From positions 1 through 64,000 of the forward strand of contig DATAXV010000160.1 in assembly GCA_036272915.1 (NCBI GenBank): a stretch of DNA of 64,000 bases. Reading direction: 5' to 3'. The notes under the pieces are model-generated. The model worked only from the letters and a program-made list of their open reading frames with translations. It was not told where the DNA came from and searched no databases. This DNA comes from DATAXV01 sp036272915 (GTDB taxonomy: Bacteria; Chloroflexota; Dormibacteria; Dormibacterales; Dormibacteraceae). Both the position numbers and the translations under genes were made by a program. Position 1 is the first letter of the stretch; each line of letters starts with the position of its first letter. Shown here in pieces: positions 15,794 to 24,158 of the stretch.

Positions 15794-17122
15794 TCAGAGC
15801 GGCTCGGGGTCGGCGCCGCGAACCGCGAGCTCCTGCCCTGCCGGCGATCCGGCGCGGCCTAGGAGCGCGCCCACGACCGGAGCGGCGACGGCCAGTGCTT
15901 CCACCGAGATGGCCACCACCCAACCTTCGGCCAGCCCACGGATCCCGTCCCGCTCGGCACCGAGTACGGCCAGAGCGAGTTCGAGTCCGGCGAAGCCCAG
16001 GAAGAGCAGGATCGGGATGGTCAGCCGGCCGCGCAGGCGGACAACGGCGATGTAGTGCAGCTTGACCACCTGCGCGAACACTGCAAGGCAGAGCACCATC
16101 AGCACCGGCGTCGCCTCGCGCCCATAGGCGCTCCCGTAGAGGTGGAGAACGGGCGAAGCGAACAGCGCGCAGCCGCCTAGACAGGCGAGGCTCCAGATCA
16201 GGGACAGGACCAGGGTCAGGATCAGCGGCCCGCGCAGGCCGGCCCGTCGCTCGCCGAAGGCGAACAAGACCATGGTCAGGGCCATAGGCCCGGCGAAGAC
16301 CAGCCCGGCCATGGTCCAGGCAGTGTAGAAGTAGGCATCGGCCGTGGCCGAGATCGCGGTGGTCGCAATGAGGGGGAGGATCCAGCTCGGTGCCGAGAGC
16401 ACCAGATTGAACACGTGGTGGGAGACAGCGCTGACGCGGACCCCACGTAAGCTGCTCAGCCGCGGGGCGACGAAGGCGGAGGCTCCCACCGTGAGCAGCA
16501 CCACCGCAGCGAGCAGGAGCAGTGAGGCGACCTGCCCGGCGAGCCAGGTGGCGTAGATTGCGCCGGCGCCGCGCGCGCTCTCGGGGAGCGTGGCGACCAG
16601 GGCCACGGCGAGAAGCTTGGAGGCGGCGAAGACGACATTGCGCAGCAACTGGAGATCGCTCCTGAGCAGCCCGATGAGAGCCTGGTCCAGCACCTGGGTC
16701 ACGGCGGTGGCGCCGACCCCTGCCCCGAAGAGCAGGATCGTCGCCGGGCCCAACCCGGACAGGGCGAGGTCGGCGCCGACGTGCCCGGCCACGGCCTGCC
16801 AGATCGCGCCCAGCAGCACTCCCAGCGCGCCGACCAGGGTCAGCGCGGTCGCAATCAGCGCCGCCGCCCTTCCCGCGGAGCGGTCTTGGAGCTTGGGGAT
16901 GATGGCCGTTGTCAGACCCACCGTGGCGACCACACCGAGCAGGGTCATGGCGCTGACGGCGGCGCCGGCGCCGCCGACCGCCGGGGCGGGGAAGCGCCGG
17001 GCGGCGAGCCACCAGTACGCGGCGCCGAGCATCGAGGTGATTGCCGTGGTGGCGATCAGCGAGGCCGAGTTGCTACCCACGGTGGCCACCATCCCGGTCC
17101 GGCGCAGGGTGGGTAGCCTCAT
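15794..17122 (-). CDS. polysaccharide flippase, MOP/MATE-like (Wzx type)
   Basis: 442 residues from the ATG at 17122, with GGAGG at 17127-17131. About twelve hydrophobic segments are spread evenly over the protein, starting with SNSASLIATTAITSMLGAAY and including ALIATALTLVGALGVLLGAI and LILTLVLSLIWSLACLGGCA. This length and topology fit the lipid-linked oligosaccharide flippases of the MOP superfamily, and the first segment motif (Ser/Asn rich followed by WWLAARRFPAPAVG) is typical. It should move the lipid-linked repeat unit across the inner membrane. It follows the GT2 fusion gene by 31 bases and forms an operon with it. Which of the glycans in this region it serves cannot be told. Confidence 0.8.
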   Translation of the reverse strand: MRLPTLRRTGMVATVGSNSASLIATTAITSMLGAAYWWLAARRFPAPAVGGAGAAVSAMTLLGVVATVGLTTAIIPKLQDRSAGRAAALIATALTLVGALGVLLGAIWQAVAGHVGADLALSGLGPATILLFGAGVGATAVTQVLDQALIGLLRSDLQLLRNVVFAASKLLAVALVATLPESARGAGAIYATWLAGQVASLLLLAAVVLLTVGASAFVAPRLSSLRGVRVSAVSHHVFNLVLSAPSWILPLIATTAISATADAYFYTAWTMAGLVFAGPMALTMVLFAFGERRAGLRGPLILTLVLSLIWSLACLGGCALFASPVLHLYGSAYGREATPVLMVLCLAVFAQVVKLHYIAVVRLRGRLTIPILLFLGFAGLELALAVLGAERDGIRGLAEGWVVAISVEALAVAAPVVGALLGRAGSPAGQELAVRGADPEPL

Positions 17123-17153
17123 CGGACCTCCACGGCGAGCGTGGGGATCCGGC

Positions 17154-18587
17154 TCAATCGGCCTTCCCGATCGCAACCCGGGCCGATCCCAGGGGCGGCG
17201 TGACCGGCTCGCCCAACTTCGGCAGTCGGCGCACCACGGACAGTCGGGGATGGGCCCGGTGCGACAGCACGGTCTTCAGCACGCGGCAGCCGTCGGGGAT
17301 GGCGCGCAGGTTGCTCGAGCCGTTGATGCGGGGCCGCTCGAAGCTCGGGACCTCGAACACGTTCAGGCCCCGGACCAGGGCGCGCAACGCCATCTGGGCC
17401 TCAATCTCGAAGCCGGCGGCGTCGGGCTGGACCAGGGGCAGGACCCTGCGCCAGAAGGCGGTGTAGCCGTAGCAGAGGTCGGAAAAGGCGTTGTGGTACA
17501 GGACGCGGGTCAGGGCCACCAGTCCCCGGTTGCCCAGGGATCGGAAGCGGGTGAGATCGCTGCTCCCCCCGCCCTGCACGTACCGCGATCCCTTGACGAA
17601 GTCGGCACCGGACATCAGCGCGCCCACGAAGAGCGGGATCTCTGCGGGGTCGGTCGACCCGTCCGCGTCCATGGCCACGAGGATGTCGCCGCTCGCGGCC
17701 TGGAAGCCCTGGTTGAGGGCGTTGCCCTTGCCGCGGCCGCGCTGGCGGACCACCGTCACATCCGGCCACAAGCGACGGGCCACCTCCACCGTGCCGTCGG
17801 TCGACGCACCGTCGACCAGCAGCAGCTCGTCGATGAAGGGGGGGATGCGGGGCAGGATGTGGGGCAGGTTGGCCGCCTCGTTGCGGGCGGGGATGACGAC
17901 GCTCACGCGCACCGCTCCGACGTAGGGGAGACGGCCGGGGCCGTAGGCGTTGGTCAGGTGGCCAGCCAGGCGGCTGGCCAGCATGCTCACGCCAGGCTCG
18001 GCCAACAGCGTTCCCTCGGCGCCAGGCAAGACCTCGACAGCCATCGGCCCAGGGTGCTGACGGCGCCAGCCCAGAGTCGGCTCGCCCATGCGCCGGCCAA
18101 GCCCATCGCTGGCCAGGACAAGCAGGGGGAGGTCCGGTCGGCCTCGGTCCAGGCCGGCCCGTGCCGGCGTGTCGATCAGGCAGAGGAAGGCGACCTCCTC
18201 GCCGGCGCGGGAGAGGTGCACCGCCAGCCCGTGCGCGAGCAGGCCGCCGCTGCCGTACCCGGCCAGGTGATAGGGCCCACGGGCCTGCACGCGGCGCAGC
18301 GAGGAGGCCAGCTCGCCAACGGCCGAGGCCAGGGCGCGCGGATCCTCCGGCTCGCCGCCGGTCAGCGGATGCACCAGCCCGACCAGGGGGAGGTCGGGGC
18401 AGTGGCGGGGCAGGACGCCGTGCAGCGGGAGCAGCGCGTCGCGCATCGACGCCAGAAGGAAGAGCGGGGGCGTCGGCCCTTCGCCGCCCGCCGGCCGCTT
18501 CATTACCGTGGCCGACCCGCTCCCGGCGGCATGGTCGAGGCGGCCAGGAATCGGAGCCAGCGGGGCATCGGCTCGGGACTCGATCAT
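17154..18587 (-). CDS. GT2 glycosyltransferase fused to an inactive thioesterase-like domain
   Basis: 477 residues. Residues 30-215 are an alpha/beta hydrolase domain very like the thioesterase domain of the NRPS at 31748-35728: PLFLLASMRDALLPLHGVLP, ARGPYHLAGYGSGGLLAHGL, VAFLCLIDTPARAG. The nucleophile elbow reads GYGSGG (residues 110-115) where the NRPS domain has GYSLGG, and the catalytic His segment PGDHSTML is PGAEGTLL here, so Ser and His are both gone from their places. Residues 227-477 are a family 2 glycosyltransferase of the dolichol-phosphate-mannose-synthase type: VSVVIPARNEAANLPHILP, LLLVDGASTDGT, GRGKGNALNQGF and MDADGSTDP with the DxD at 307-309. It should transfer a sugar to a polyprenyl phosphate or lipid; the fused domain may bind a carrier-protein-bound acyl chain or act as a scaffold (inference). 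Confidence 0.85.
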   Translation of the reverse strand: MIESRADAPLAPIPGRLDHAAGSGSATVMKRPAGGEGPTPPLFLLASMRDALLPLHGVLPRHCPDLPLVGLVHPLTGGEPEDPRALASAVGELASSLRRVQARGPYHLAGYGSGGLLAHGLAVHLSRAGEEVAFLCLIDTPARAGLDRGRPDLPLLVLASDGLGRRMGEPTLGWRRQHPGPMAVEVLPGAEGTLLAEPGVSMLASRLAGHLTNAYGPGRLPYVGAVRVSVVIPARNEAANLPHILPRIPPFIDELLLVDGASTDGTVEVARRLWPDVTVVRQRGRGKGNALNQGFQAASGDILVAMDADGSTDPAEIPLFVGALMSGADFVKGSRYVQGGGSSDLTRFRSLGNRGLVALTRVLYHNAFSDLCYGYTAFWRRVLPLVQPDAAGFEIEAQMALRALVRGLNVFEVPSFERPRINGSSNLRAIPDGCRVLKTVLSHRAHPRLSVVRRLPKLGEPVTPPLGSARVAIGKAD

Positions 18588-18594
18588 GCTTGCG

Positions 18595-18623
18595 AGGCTA
18601 CGGACGGACCATGTCGGAGTCAG
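18595..18623 (-). promoter_or_regulatory. leaderless promoter of the GT2/flippase operon
   Basis: Read on the minus strand, CTGACT (18618-18623) is followed after 17 bases by TAGCCT (18595-18600), and the ATG of the GT2 fusion begins seven bases later at 18587. This is the geometry of a leaderless transcript starting at the ATG. There is no Shine-Dalgarno sequence, which agrees. Confidence 0.5.
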
Positions 18624-19092
18624 TAGGACAGATGGTCACGACGGTTAGGACGATCCGGAAGGACAATCACCCGAACGCCCGGGCGCGCCAGGCATATTCG
18701 GGCGGGACCGCAGCCGCGGCCATGGCGTCGGCAGGCAGGTCGACGGGCGTCGACACGTATGGGGAACGTGCGCCGGGGACTCTGGCGCTGGCGCGAGGGG
18801 GCCGCTCCCGGGCGCCCGGACCCCTAAGGACAGGCTCGGGTGACGGCGGGACCGTCCGCACCCCGCCTGGGCGTCCGTCCCAGCGAGGGTAGGAAGCGCC
18901 TATTCCGGGCGGGGGCCTCGCGTTCCTAGGCTCTAGCCCGTGAAGGTCCGCATGCGCTGCGCGGTCGTTCGTGCCGTCGTGGAGCCGGACACCGTCCCTG
19001 CGCGCGATCAGCAGGCGCCGCCGTCACCGCGGCCGCACGCATCATGACACCCCCCGGGCACGGCCGCACCCTCCACCCGTGAAGACGTCGTC
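18624..19092. other. intergenic region between divergent polysaccharide operons
   Basis: About 470 bases with no gene that I can support; short frames here lack ribosome sites and have low-complexity composition. The only notable signal is GGACACCGTCC at 18987-18997, an inverted GGAC/GTCC repeat close to the GGGACACCGTGTCCC dyad found upstream of the NRPS operon. It lies about 95 bases before the plus-strand membrane glycosyltransferase gene. Confidence 0.4.
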
Positions 19093-20988
19093 ATGACCAG
19101 TCCTATGGCCATGCGGCCGCGCCAGCTCGAGCGCGAGGGCCTGACCCAGCGGCCGATCGAGTGGGGATGGCTGTTCCCCGTCTTGGTCGTGTCGGCCACG
19201 GGCGTGCTCGTGCTCGCCCTGGGCGACAATCGGGCCCGGACCTCATCTTCTGGCGCCCAACTCCTCTACTGGACCGGGCTGCTCCTGATCTTCGTCCCAC
19301 CGGCCCTGCGTGCCCTGGCACCAAGCGCGGAGCGTGCAGAGCGGGTCGCGCTGCTCAGCGCCCTGGCCCTGCTCCTCTCCCTGGTCAAGGTGCTCGAGCA
19401 GCCCACGCAGCTCAGCTTCTTCGACGAGTTCGGCCATTGGCGCAGCCTGATCAACCTGCTCCAGACCGGCCACCTGTTCGCCCCCAATCCGCTGATCGCG
19501 ATCAGCTCCTCCTATCCTGGCCTGGAATCGGCGATGGCGGCCCTGATGGCGGCGACCGGACTGCCCGTCGCCACCGCCGCGCCGATCCTCATTGGGGCGG
19601 CGCGCCTGCTCCTGCTCCTCTGCATATTCCTCATCGCCGAGCGCGTCTGCGGATCGGACCGGGCGGGGGCCGCGGCCTGCATCGTCTACCTCTGCAACCC
19701 GAGCTTCCTCTTCTTCGACGATCAGTTCGCCTACGAGTCGCTGGCCCTGGGCCTGGCCGCGCTGATCCTCTATCTCAGCCTCAACCGACCCCGAGCGCGG
19801 AGCGACCGCCGAGCCTGGTGGGGCGTGCTGGCGCTGGCCTGCCTTTCGCTGGTCGTGACCCACCACCTCACCGCCTACGCCCTGATCGGTTTCCTCGTCC
19901 TCTGGGCGGCGGCGGCGGCGGTGCTCCGGCGCCGGGGCGTGGACGCGCCCATGCCCCTGGTCCCGATTCTGCTCATGGTCGGGTGCGAGCTGATCTGGCT
20001 GGCCACGGCGGGCCGGCCCACGGTGAGCTACCTGGCGGCGATCTTCGGCGCAACCGCCCAGGAGGTGCTGGCGCTGGTGCTACACCAGGCCGGGCGGGGA
20101 TTGTTCCAGGCGGCCAACGGCCAGGTCGAGCCGCTCTGGCAGCGCGCACTCGGCCTCGGCTCCTCCGCCCTCATCTGCCTGGCCATGCCGGTCGGCCTGG
20201 TCGAGATGTGGCGGAACCGTCACCGGCAGCGGCGCATGCAGGCGCGGTTATGGGCGCTGGTGGTGGTCTCAGCCGGCTATCCGGCGAGCCTCCTGCTGCA
20301 CCTGACCACGGACGGCGCCGAGGTCGCCAACCGGATGGGCGGGACGATCTTCATCGCCGTCGGCGTCGTGCTGGCAGCCACCCTCGACCTGGGCTGGCCG
20401 GAGCGCGTGGTGCGGTCGGGCGCTCTGGCACGGGCATCCTGGGTTCCGCCGGCGGCCATGGCCGTGTGGCTGGCGGTCGTGTTCTCGGGCGCGTCCATCC
20501 TCGGTTGGGCGCCGGTGCAGTCGCTGCCCGGGCCCTATCTGGTCGGCGCCGACAACCGCTCCGTGGACGCGGTCAGCGTGGCGGCGGCATCCTGGACGCT
20601 CGATGCCCTGGGTGAGCACAACACCTTCGCCGCGGACCTGACCAATGCCAACCTGCTCGGCACCTACGGCGACCAGAATCCGGTGTCCGGCACATCGACC
20701 GAGCCCATGGACCTCCTGTTCTTCTCCCCCACCTTCGACCAGACCGACCTCAGGATTCTGCGCCGCGATCACATCCGCTATGTGCTCGTCGACCGGAGAC
20801 TGAGCACTGCCGTGCCCCTGACGGGCGCGTACTACGCTGCCGGCGAACCCATCGCTGCGCTGGACGGCCGGCCCATCCCCGCCTCCTGGCTGAACAAGTT
20901 CAACACCGTACCCGGCGTGAACAGGGTCTATGACAACGGGGACATCCAGATCTACGACGTGGGGGCGCTGCTCGATGCGCGTCGCTGA
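19093..20988 (+). CDS. large multi-spanning membrane protein, GT-C glycosyltransferase-like
   Basis: 631 residues. Some twelve transmembrane helices fill residues 25-480, starting with WGWLFPVLVVSATGVLVLAL. The first periplasmic loop has SFFDEFGHWRSLINLLQTGH, an acidic pair in the place where GT-C enzymes (ArnT/PMT-like) carry their catalytic Asp or Glu. Residues 490-631 are a soluble extracytoplasmic domain (TFAADLTNANLLGTYGDQNP). The composition fits proteins that transfer sugars from polyprenyl-phosphate donors. Coupled to a DUF1616 protein and two GT4 enzymes downstream. There is no confident family assignment beyond GT-C-like; a Wzy-like role is a weaker alternative. Confidence 0.65.
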   Translation: MTSPMAMRPRQLEREGLTQRPIEWGWLFPVLVVSATGVLVLALGDNRARTSSSGAQLLYWTGLLLIFVPPALRALAPSAERAERVALLSALALLLSLVKVLEQPTQLSFFDEFGHWRSLINLLQTGHLFAPNPLIAISSSYPGLESAMAALMAATGLPVATAAPILIGAARLLLLLCIFLIAERVCGSDRAGAAACIVYLCNPSFLFFDDQFAYESLALGLAALILYLSLNRPRARSDRRAWWGVLALACLSLVVTHHLTAYALIGFLVLWAAAAAVLRRRGVDAPMPLVPILLMVGCELIWLATAGRPTVSYLAAIFGATAQEVLALVLHQAGRGLFQAANGQVEPLWQRALGLGSSALICLAMPVGLVEMWRNRHRQRRMQARLWALVVVSAGYPASLLLHLTTDGAEVANRMGGTIFIAVGVVLAATLDLGWPERVVRSGALARASWVPPAAMAVWLAVVFSGASILGWAPVQSLPGPYLVGADNRSVDAVSVAAASWTLDALGEHNTFAADLTNANLLGTYGDQNPVSGTSTEPMDLLFFSPTFDQTDLRILRRDHIRYVLVDRRLSTAVPLTGAYYAAGEPIAALDGRPIPASWLNKFNTVPGVNRVYDNGDIQIYDVGALLDARR

Positions 20989-21742
20989 GTGGAACCGGTG
21001 GACGGCGCTGGCCGCTGGCGCGGTGATCGCGGCCGGGGTGGGCCTGACCGGAATCGGCGGGACCGTACTCGGCGTCCTCCTCGGCGTGCCCCTGGTCCTG
21101 GTCCTGCCCGGCCTGGCACTGACCGGGGCCCTGTGGCCGCGGGGCCGCGGGGTGCCTGAGCGCGCGGCCCTTGCCATCGGGCTCAGCCTGGCCCTGGCCG
21201 CGGTCAGCGCCCTGGCCCTGAACTGGCTGCCCGGAGGGGTGACCCCAGCCCGCTCGACGGTGCTCCTGGGCATGGTCACGCTCGTCGGCGCCTGCGTGGC
21301 GGCGGCACGCAGGCCGCTCGAGGACCCCGCCGCCCGGCCCCGCGACCCCTGGCGGCCACCGATCCGAGCCCACCAGGCGGCAATGCTGGTCCTCGCCCTG
21401 GCCCTTGTCGGCGCTGCGGTGACCCTGGCCGTACGCGGCGCCGAGCAGGCGACCGGCCCCGGATTCACCCAGGCCTGGATGCTGCCCCGCCCGAATGCCG
21501 TCGCAGTCGGTCTGGGCAACGATCAGGGCGCCGCCCAGGCCTACCGGGTGGTGCTCAACGACGACGGTCAGACGCTGCAGACCTGGGGCGACGTCCGCCT
21601 CGCCGCGGGGGCGCATTGGTCGGCCACCGCCTCGGTGCCGGCCGGCGCCGGGAGCGAGGTCACCCTGCGCGTGTACCGGCGCAGCGACCCCGAGCGCGTC
21701 TACCGGCAGCTGCACGTGACCGTCACCAGAGAAGGCAAATGA
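20975..21742 (+). CDS. DUF1616 membrane protein
   Basis: 255 residues from the ATG at 20975, overlapping the upstream gene by 14 bases. Four transmembrane helices occupy the first 160 residues. The family pattern is clear: GVLLGVPLVLVLPGLALTGA, then ERAALAIGLSLALAAVSALA with NWLPGGVTP. The remaining hundred residues form a beta-rich outside domain (QAYRVVLNDDGQTLQTWGDV, EVTLRVYRRSDPERVYRQLH). DUF1616 proteins are found near surface-glycan genes in archaea and actinobacteria; function unknown. Coupling to the upstream membrane glycosyltransferase suggests that they form a complex (inference). Confidence 0.75.
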   Translation: MRVAEWNRWTALAAGAVIAAGVGLTGIGGTVLGVLLGVPLVLVLPGLALTGALWPRGRGVPERAALAIGLSLALAAVSALALNWLPGGVTPARSTVLLGMVTLVGACVAAARRPLEDPAARPRDPWRPPIRAHQAAMLVLALALVGAAVTLAVRGAEQATGPGFTQAWMLPRPNAVAVGLGNDQGAAQAYRVVLNDDGQTLQTWGDVRLAAGAHWSATASVPAGAGSEVTLRVYRRSDPERVYRQLHVTVTREGK

Positions 21743-22911
21743 GCGCGTCCTCGATCCCCGCCGAGCCGGCCATGGCGGGCATGGCCGACGGGCGCGCCCT
21801 TCGGGTGGCCATGGTCACGCCCCGCTTCCATCCCCTGACCGGTGGGGTCGAGACGCACGTCCACGAGGTGGCGGCGCGCCTGGTCCGGCGCGGCGTCGCC
21901 GTCACCGTCATCACCACCGATCTGAGCGGCCAGCTCGCCGCCGAGGAGCGGGTGCGAGGGCTGGAGGTGAGGCGCCTTGCGGCCGCGCCGCGCCTGGGCG
22001 ATCTGCACTGGGCCCCGGAGGTGGCCGACGCCGTGGCCGCCGGCGGGTGGGACCTGGTCCACGTGCAGGGCATCCACACCCTGCTCCCGGCGCTGGCCAT
22101 GCGCGCCGCGCGTGGGACCGGGATCCCCTACCTGGTCACCTTCCACAGCGGCGGCCACTCCTCACGCCTGCGCAACGCCATCAGGCCCCTGCAGTGGCGG
22201 CTGCAACGCGGCCTGCTTCGCGGCGCCGCCGGCCTGGTCGCGGTCAGCGAGTTCGAGGCCGGCGTCTTCGCCCGCGCGGCCGGGCTGTCTCGGGAGCGCT
22301 TCAGCGTGATCCGCAACGGCTTCGAGATGCCGGCCGCGCCCCCATCGGACGGCGCCACCGATGGCGAGCCGGGTCCGGCGATCCTCTCCGTCGGCCGCCT
22401 GGAGCGCTACAAAGGTCACCACCGAGCCATCGGGGCCATGGAGGCGGTGCTTCGCGAGCGTCCCGCCGCCGAGCTCCATATCGTCGGGTCGGGTCCCTAC
22501 GAGCGCCGGCTGCGCGAACTGGCCCGGACCAGCCCTGCCGCCCACCGCATCCGCTTCGACAGCTTCCCGCCCGAACGGCGGGGTGAGCTGCGCGCGCTGA
22601 TGGGGCGGTCGGAGCTGGTCCTGCTGCTCAGTGAGTACGAGGCCAACCCGGTAACCGTGATGGAGGCGGCGGGGCTGCGCCGGCGGGTGCTGGTCGGTGC
22701 CAACTCGGGCCTGCGCGAGCTCGCCCGCCTGGGCCTCGCCGAGGAGGTCTCGCTGCGCCGGGGCGACGACGAGATCGGCCACATGATCACCGAGCTTCTG
22801 CGCCGGCCGGCCCCGGCCGGGCTGCCCGACCTGCCCACGTGGGACGGCTGCGCCGACGCTCTGCTCGACCTCTACCGGCGCGCCCGGCGCGGAGCGGGGG
22901 CGTCGCCGTGA
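21739..22911 (+). CDS. glycosyltransferase family 4
   Basis: 390 residues, ATGA overlap with the DUF1616 gene. N-terminal Rossmann domain: LRVAMVTPRFHPLTGGVETH with the Gly-Gly loop, and LVTFHSGGHSSRLRNAI. C-terminal domain: AILSVGRLERYKGHHRAIGA, AELHIVGSGPYERRLRELA, and the donor-binding ELVLLLSEYEANPVTVMEAA, where the Glu-x7-Glu motif of GT4 enzymes appears as EYEANPVTVMEA. This is a retaining GT-B enzyme that uses a nucleotide sugar on the cytoplasmic face. Acceptor and sugar unknown. Confidence 0.9.
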   Translation: MSASSIPAEPAMAGMADGRALRVAMVTPRFHPLTGGVETHVHEVAARLVRRGVAVTVITTDLSGQLAAEERVRGLEVRRLAAAPRLGDLHWAPEVADAVAAGGWDLVHVQGIHTLLPALAMRAARGTGIPYLVTFHSGGHSSRLRNAIRPLQWRLQRGLLRGAAGLVAVSEFEAGVFARAAGLSRERFSVIRNGFEMPAAPPSDGATDGEPGPAILSVGRLERYKGHHRAIGAMEAVLRERPAAELHIVGSGPYERRLRELARTSPAAHRIRFDSFPPERRGELRALMGRSELVLLLSEYEANPVTVMEAAGLRRRVLVGANSGLRELARLGLAEEVSLRRGDDEIGHMITELLRRPAPAGLPDLPTWDGCADALLDLYRRARRGAGASP

Positions 22912-24158
22912 GGATCCTGATGCTGAGCCAGTTCTACAGCACCGTCATCGGGGGCGAGGAGCGGCACGTCGCCGCCCTGAGCCAGGCCCTGGTCGCGCGT
23001 GGACACCAGGTCGCGGTGGCTACGCTGCAGCTGGACGGCCTGGCCGCCGAGGAGGACGAGGGACCGGTGCCGGTGCACCGGGTGCGCAGCAGCGCTCAGC
23101 GCCTGCCCGTCCTCTTCAGCGACCCCAGCAGGCCGCATGTCCCACCCCTGCCCGATCCCCACCTGGCCTGGGGGCTGCGCCGGGTGGCGCGCGCCGTACG
23201 GCCCGACGTGATACACGCCCACAACTGGATCGTGAACGCGGCCCTGCCACTGCGCGCGGCCTCGCCCGCGGCCCTCGTCCTGACCCTCCACGACTACAGC
23301 CACGTGTGCGCGACCAAGCGCATGATGCGCGCCGGCGCGCCCTGCCCCGGGCCCGCGCTGGGCGCCTGTCTGCGTTGTGCCGGGGACCACTACGGGCGCG
23401 CCCTGGGGCCGGCTGTGGCCCTGGCAACCAGGCCGCTGCGGCCGCTCCGCGACCACTTCCTGGACGGGATCATCGCGGTCAGTCGCACCGTCGCCGAGGG
23501 CAACCGGCTGGAGGGCGCTCGCGTCCCCCACCGGGTGATCCCCAACTTCATCGCCGACGAACTCTGGGAGGAGGCGGGCTCGCCACTCTCGCCGGTCCCG
23601 CATCCGGCCCTGCCCACCGAGCCGTTCCTGTTCTTCGCCGGCGATCTCAGCCGGGACAAGGGCGTGCCCGCGCTGCTCGAGGCCTATGCCCGCCTGGAGC
23701 GGCGGCCGCGCCTGGTCCTGGCGGGCCGCCGGACCCCGGACACGCCGGCCACGCTGCCGGAGGGGGCGGTGCTCCTCCCCGACTGCCCCCACAAGCTGGT
23801 CATGGAGGGCTTCCACCGCTGCCTGGCGGCGCTCGCCCCCTCGACCTGGCCAGACCCCTGCCCGACGGTGGTCCTGGAGGCGATGGCCTCGGGGGCGCCT
23901 CTGATCGCGTCCGCGATCGGCGGCATCCGGGACATGGTGGTGGACGGCGAGAGTGGATTGCTGGTCACGCCCGGCGACGTGGACGAGCTGGCGGCGGCGC
24001 TGCGCCGCCTCCTCGGCGACCCGTCGCTGCGCCTGCGCCTGACCGAGGGGGGCCGGGCCCGCGCTCTCGGCTTCACCGCGTCCCGCGTGGTGCCGCGCAT
24101 CGAGGATGCCTACGCGGCGGCGCTCCACTCGCGCCGGTTGAGCCGGGAGGGGAAATGA
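22908..24158 (+). CDS. glycosyltransferase family 4
   Basis: 416 residues from a GTG that overlaps the previous stop (GTGA). N-terminal domain: RILMLSQFYSTVIGGEERHV, IHAHNWIVNAALPL, LTLHDYSHVCATKRMM. It then has an insertion with cysteines (GAPCPGPALGACLRCAGDHY), a feature of GT4 members with a small Cys-rich loop. C-terminal domain: LFFAGDLSRDKGVPALLEAY, and the motif APSTWPDPCPTVVLEAMASG with its closing Glu. It probably adds the next sugar after the enzyme encoded just upstream. No membrane anchor. Confidence 0.9.
   Translation: MRILMLSQFYSTVIGGEERHVAALSQALVARGHQVAVATLQLDGLAAEEDEGPVPVHRVRSSAQRLPVLFSDPSRPHVPPLPDPHLAWGLRRVARAVRPDVIHAHNWIVNAALPLRAASPAALVLTLHDYSHVCATKRMMRAGAPCPGPALGACLRCAGDHYGRALGPAVALATRPLRPLRDHFLDGIIAVSRTVAEGNRLEGARVPHRVIPNFIADELWEEAGSPLSPVPHPALPTEPFLFFAGDLSRDKGVPALLEAYARLERRPRLVLAGRRTPDTPATLPEGAVLLPDCPHKLVMEGFHRCLAALAPSTWPDPCPTVVLEAMASGAPLIASAIGGIRDMVVDGESGLLVTPGDVDELAAALRRLLGDPSLRLRLTEGGRARALGFTASRVVPRIEDAYAAALHSRRLSREGK

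Noticed and set aside
18161..18892. A long plus-strand frame running from the GT2 fusion gene into the intergenic region
   Set aside because: Arg/Pro/Ala-rich shadow with no start signal and no recognisable domain.
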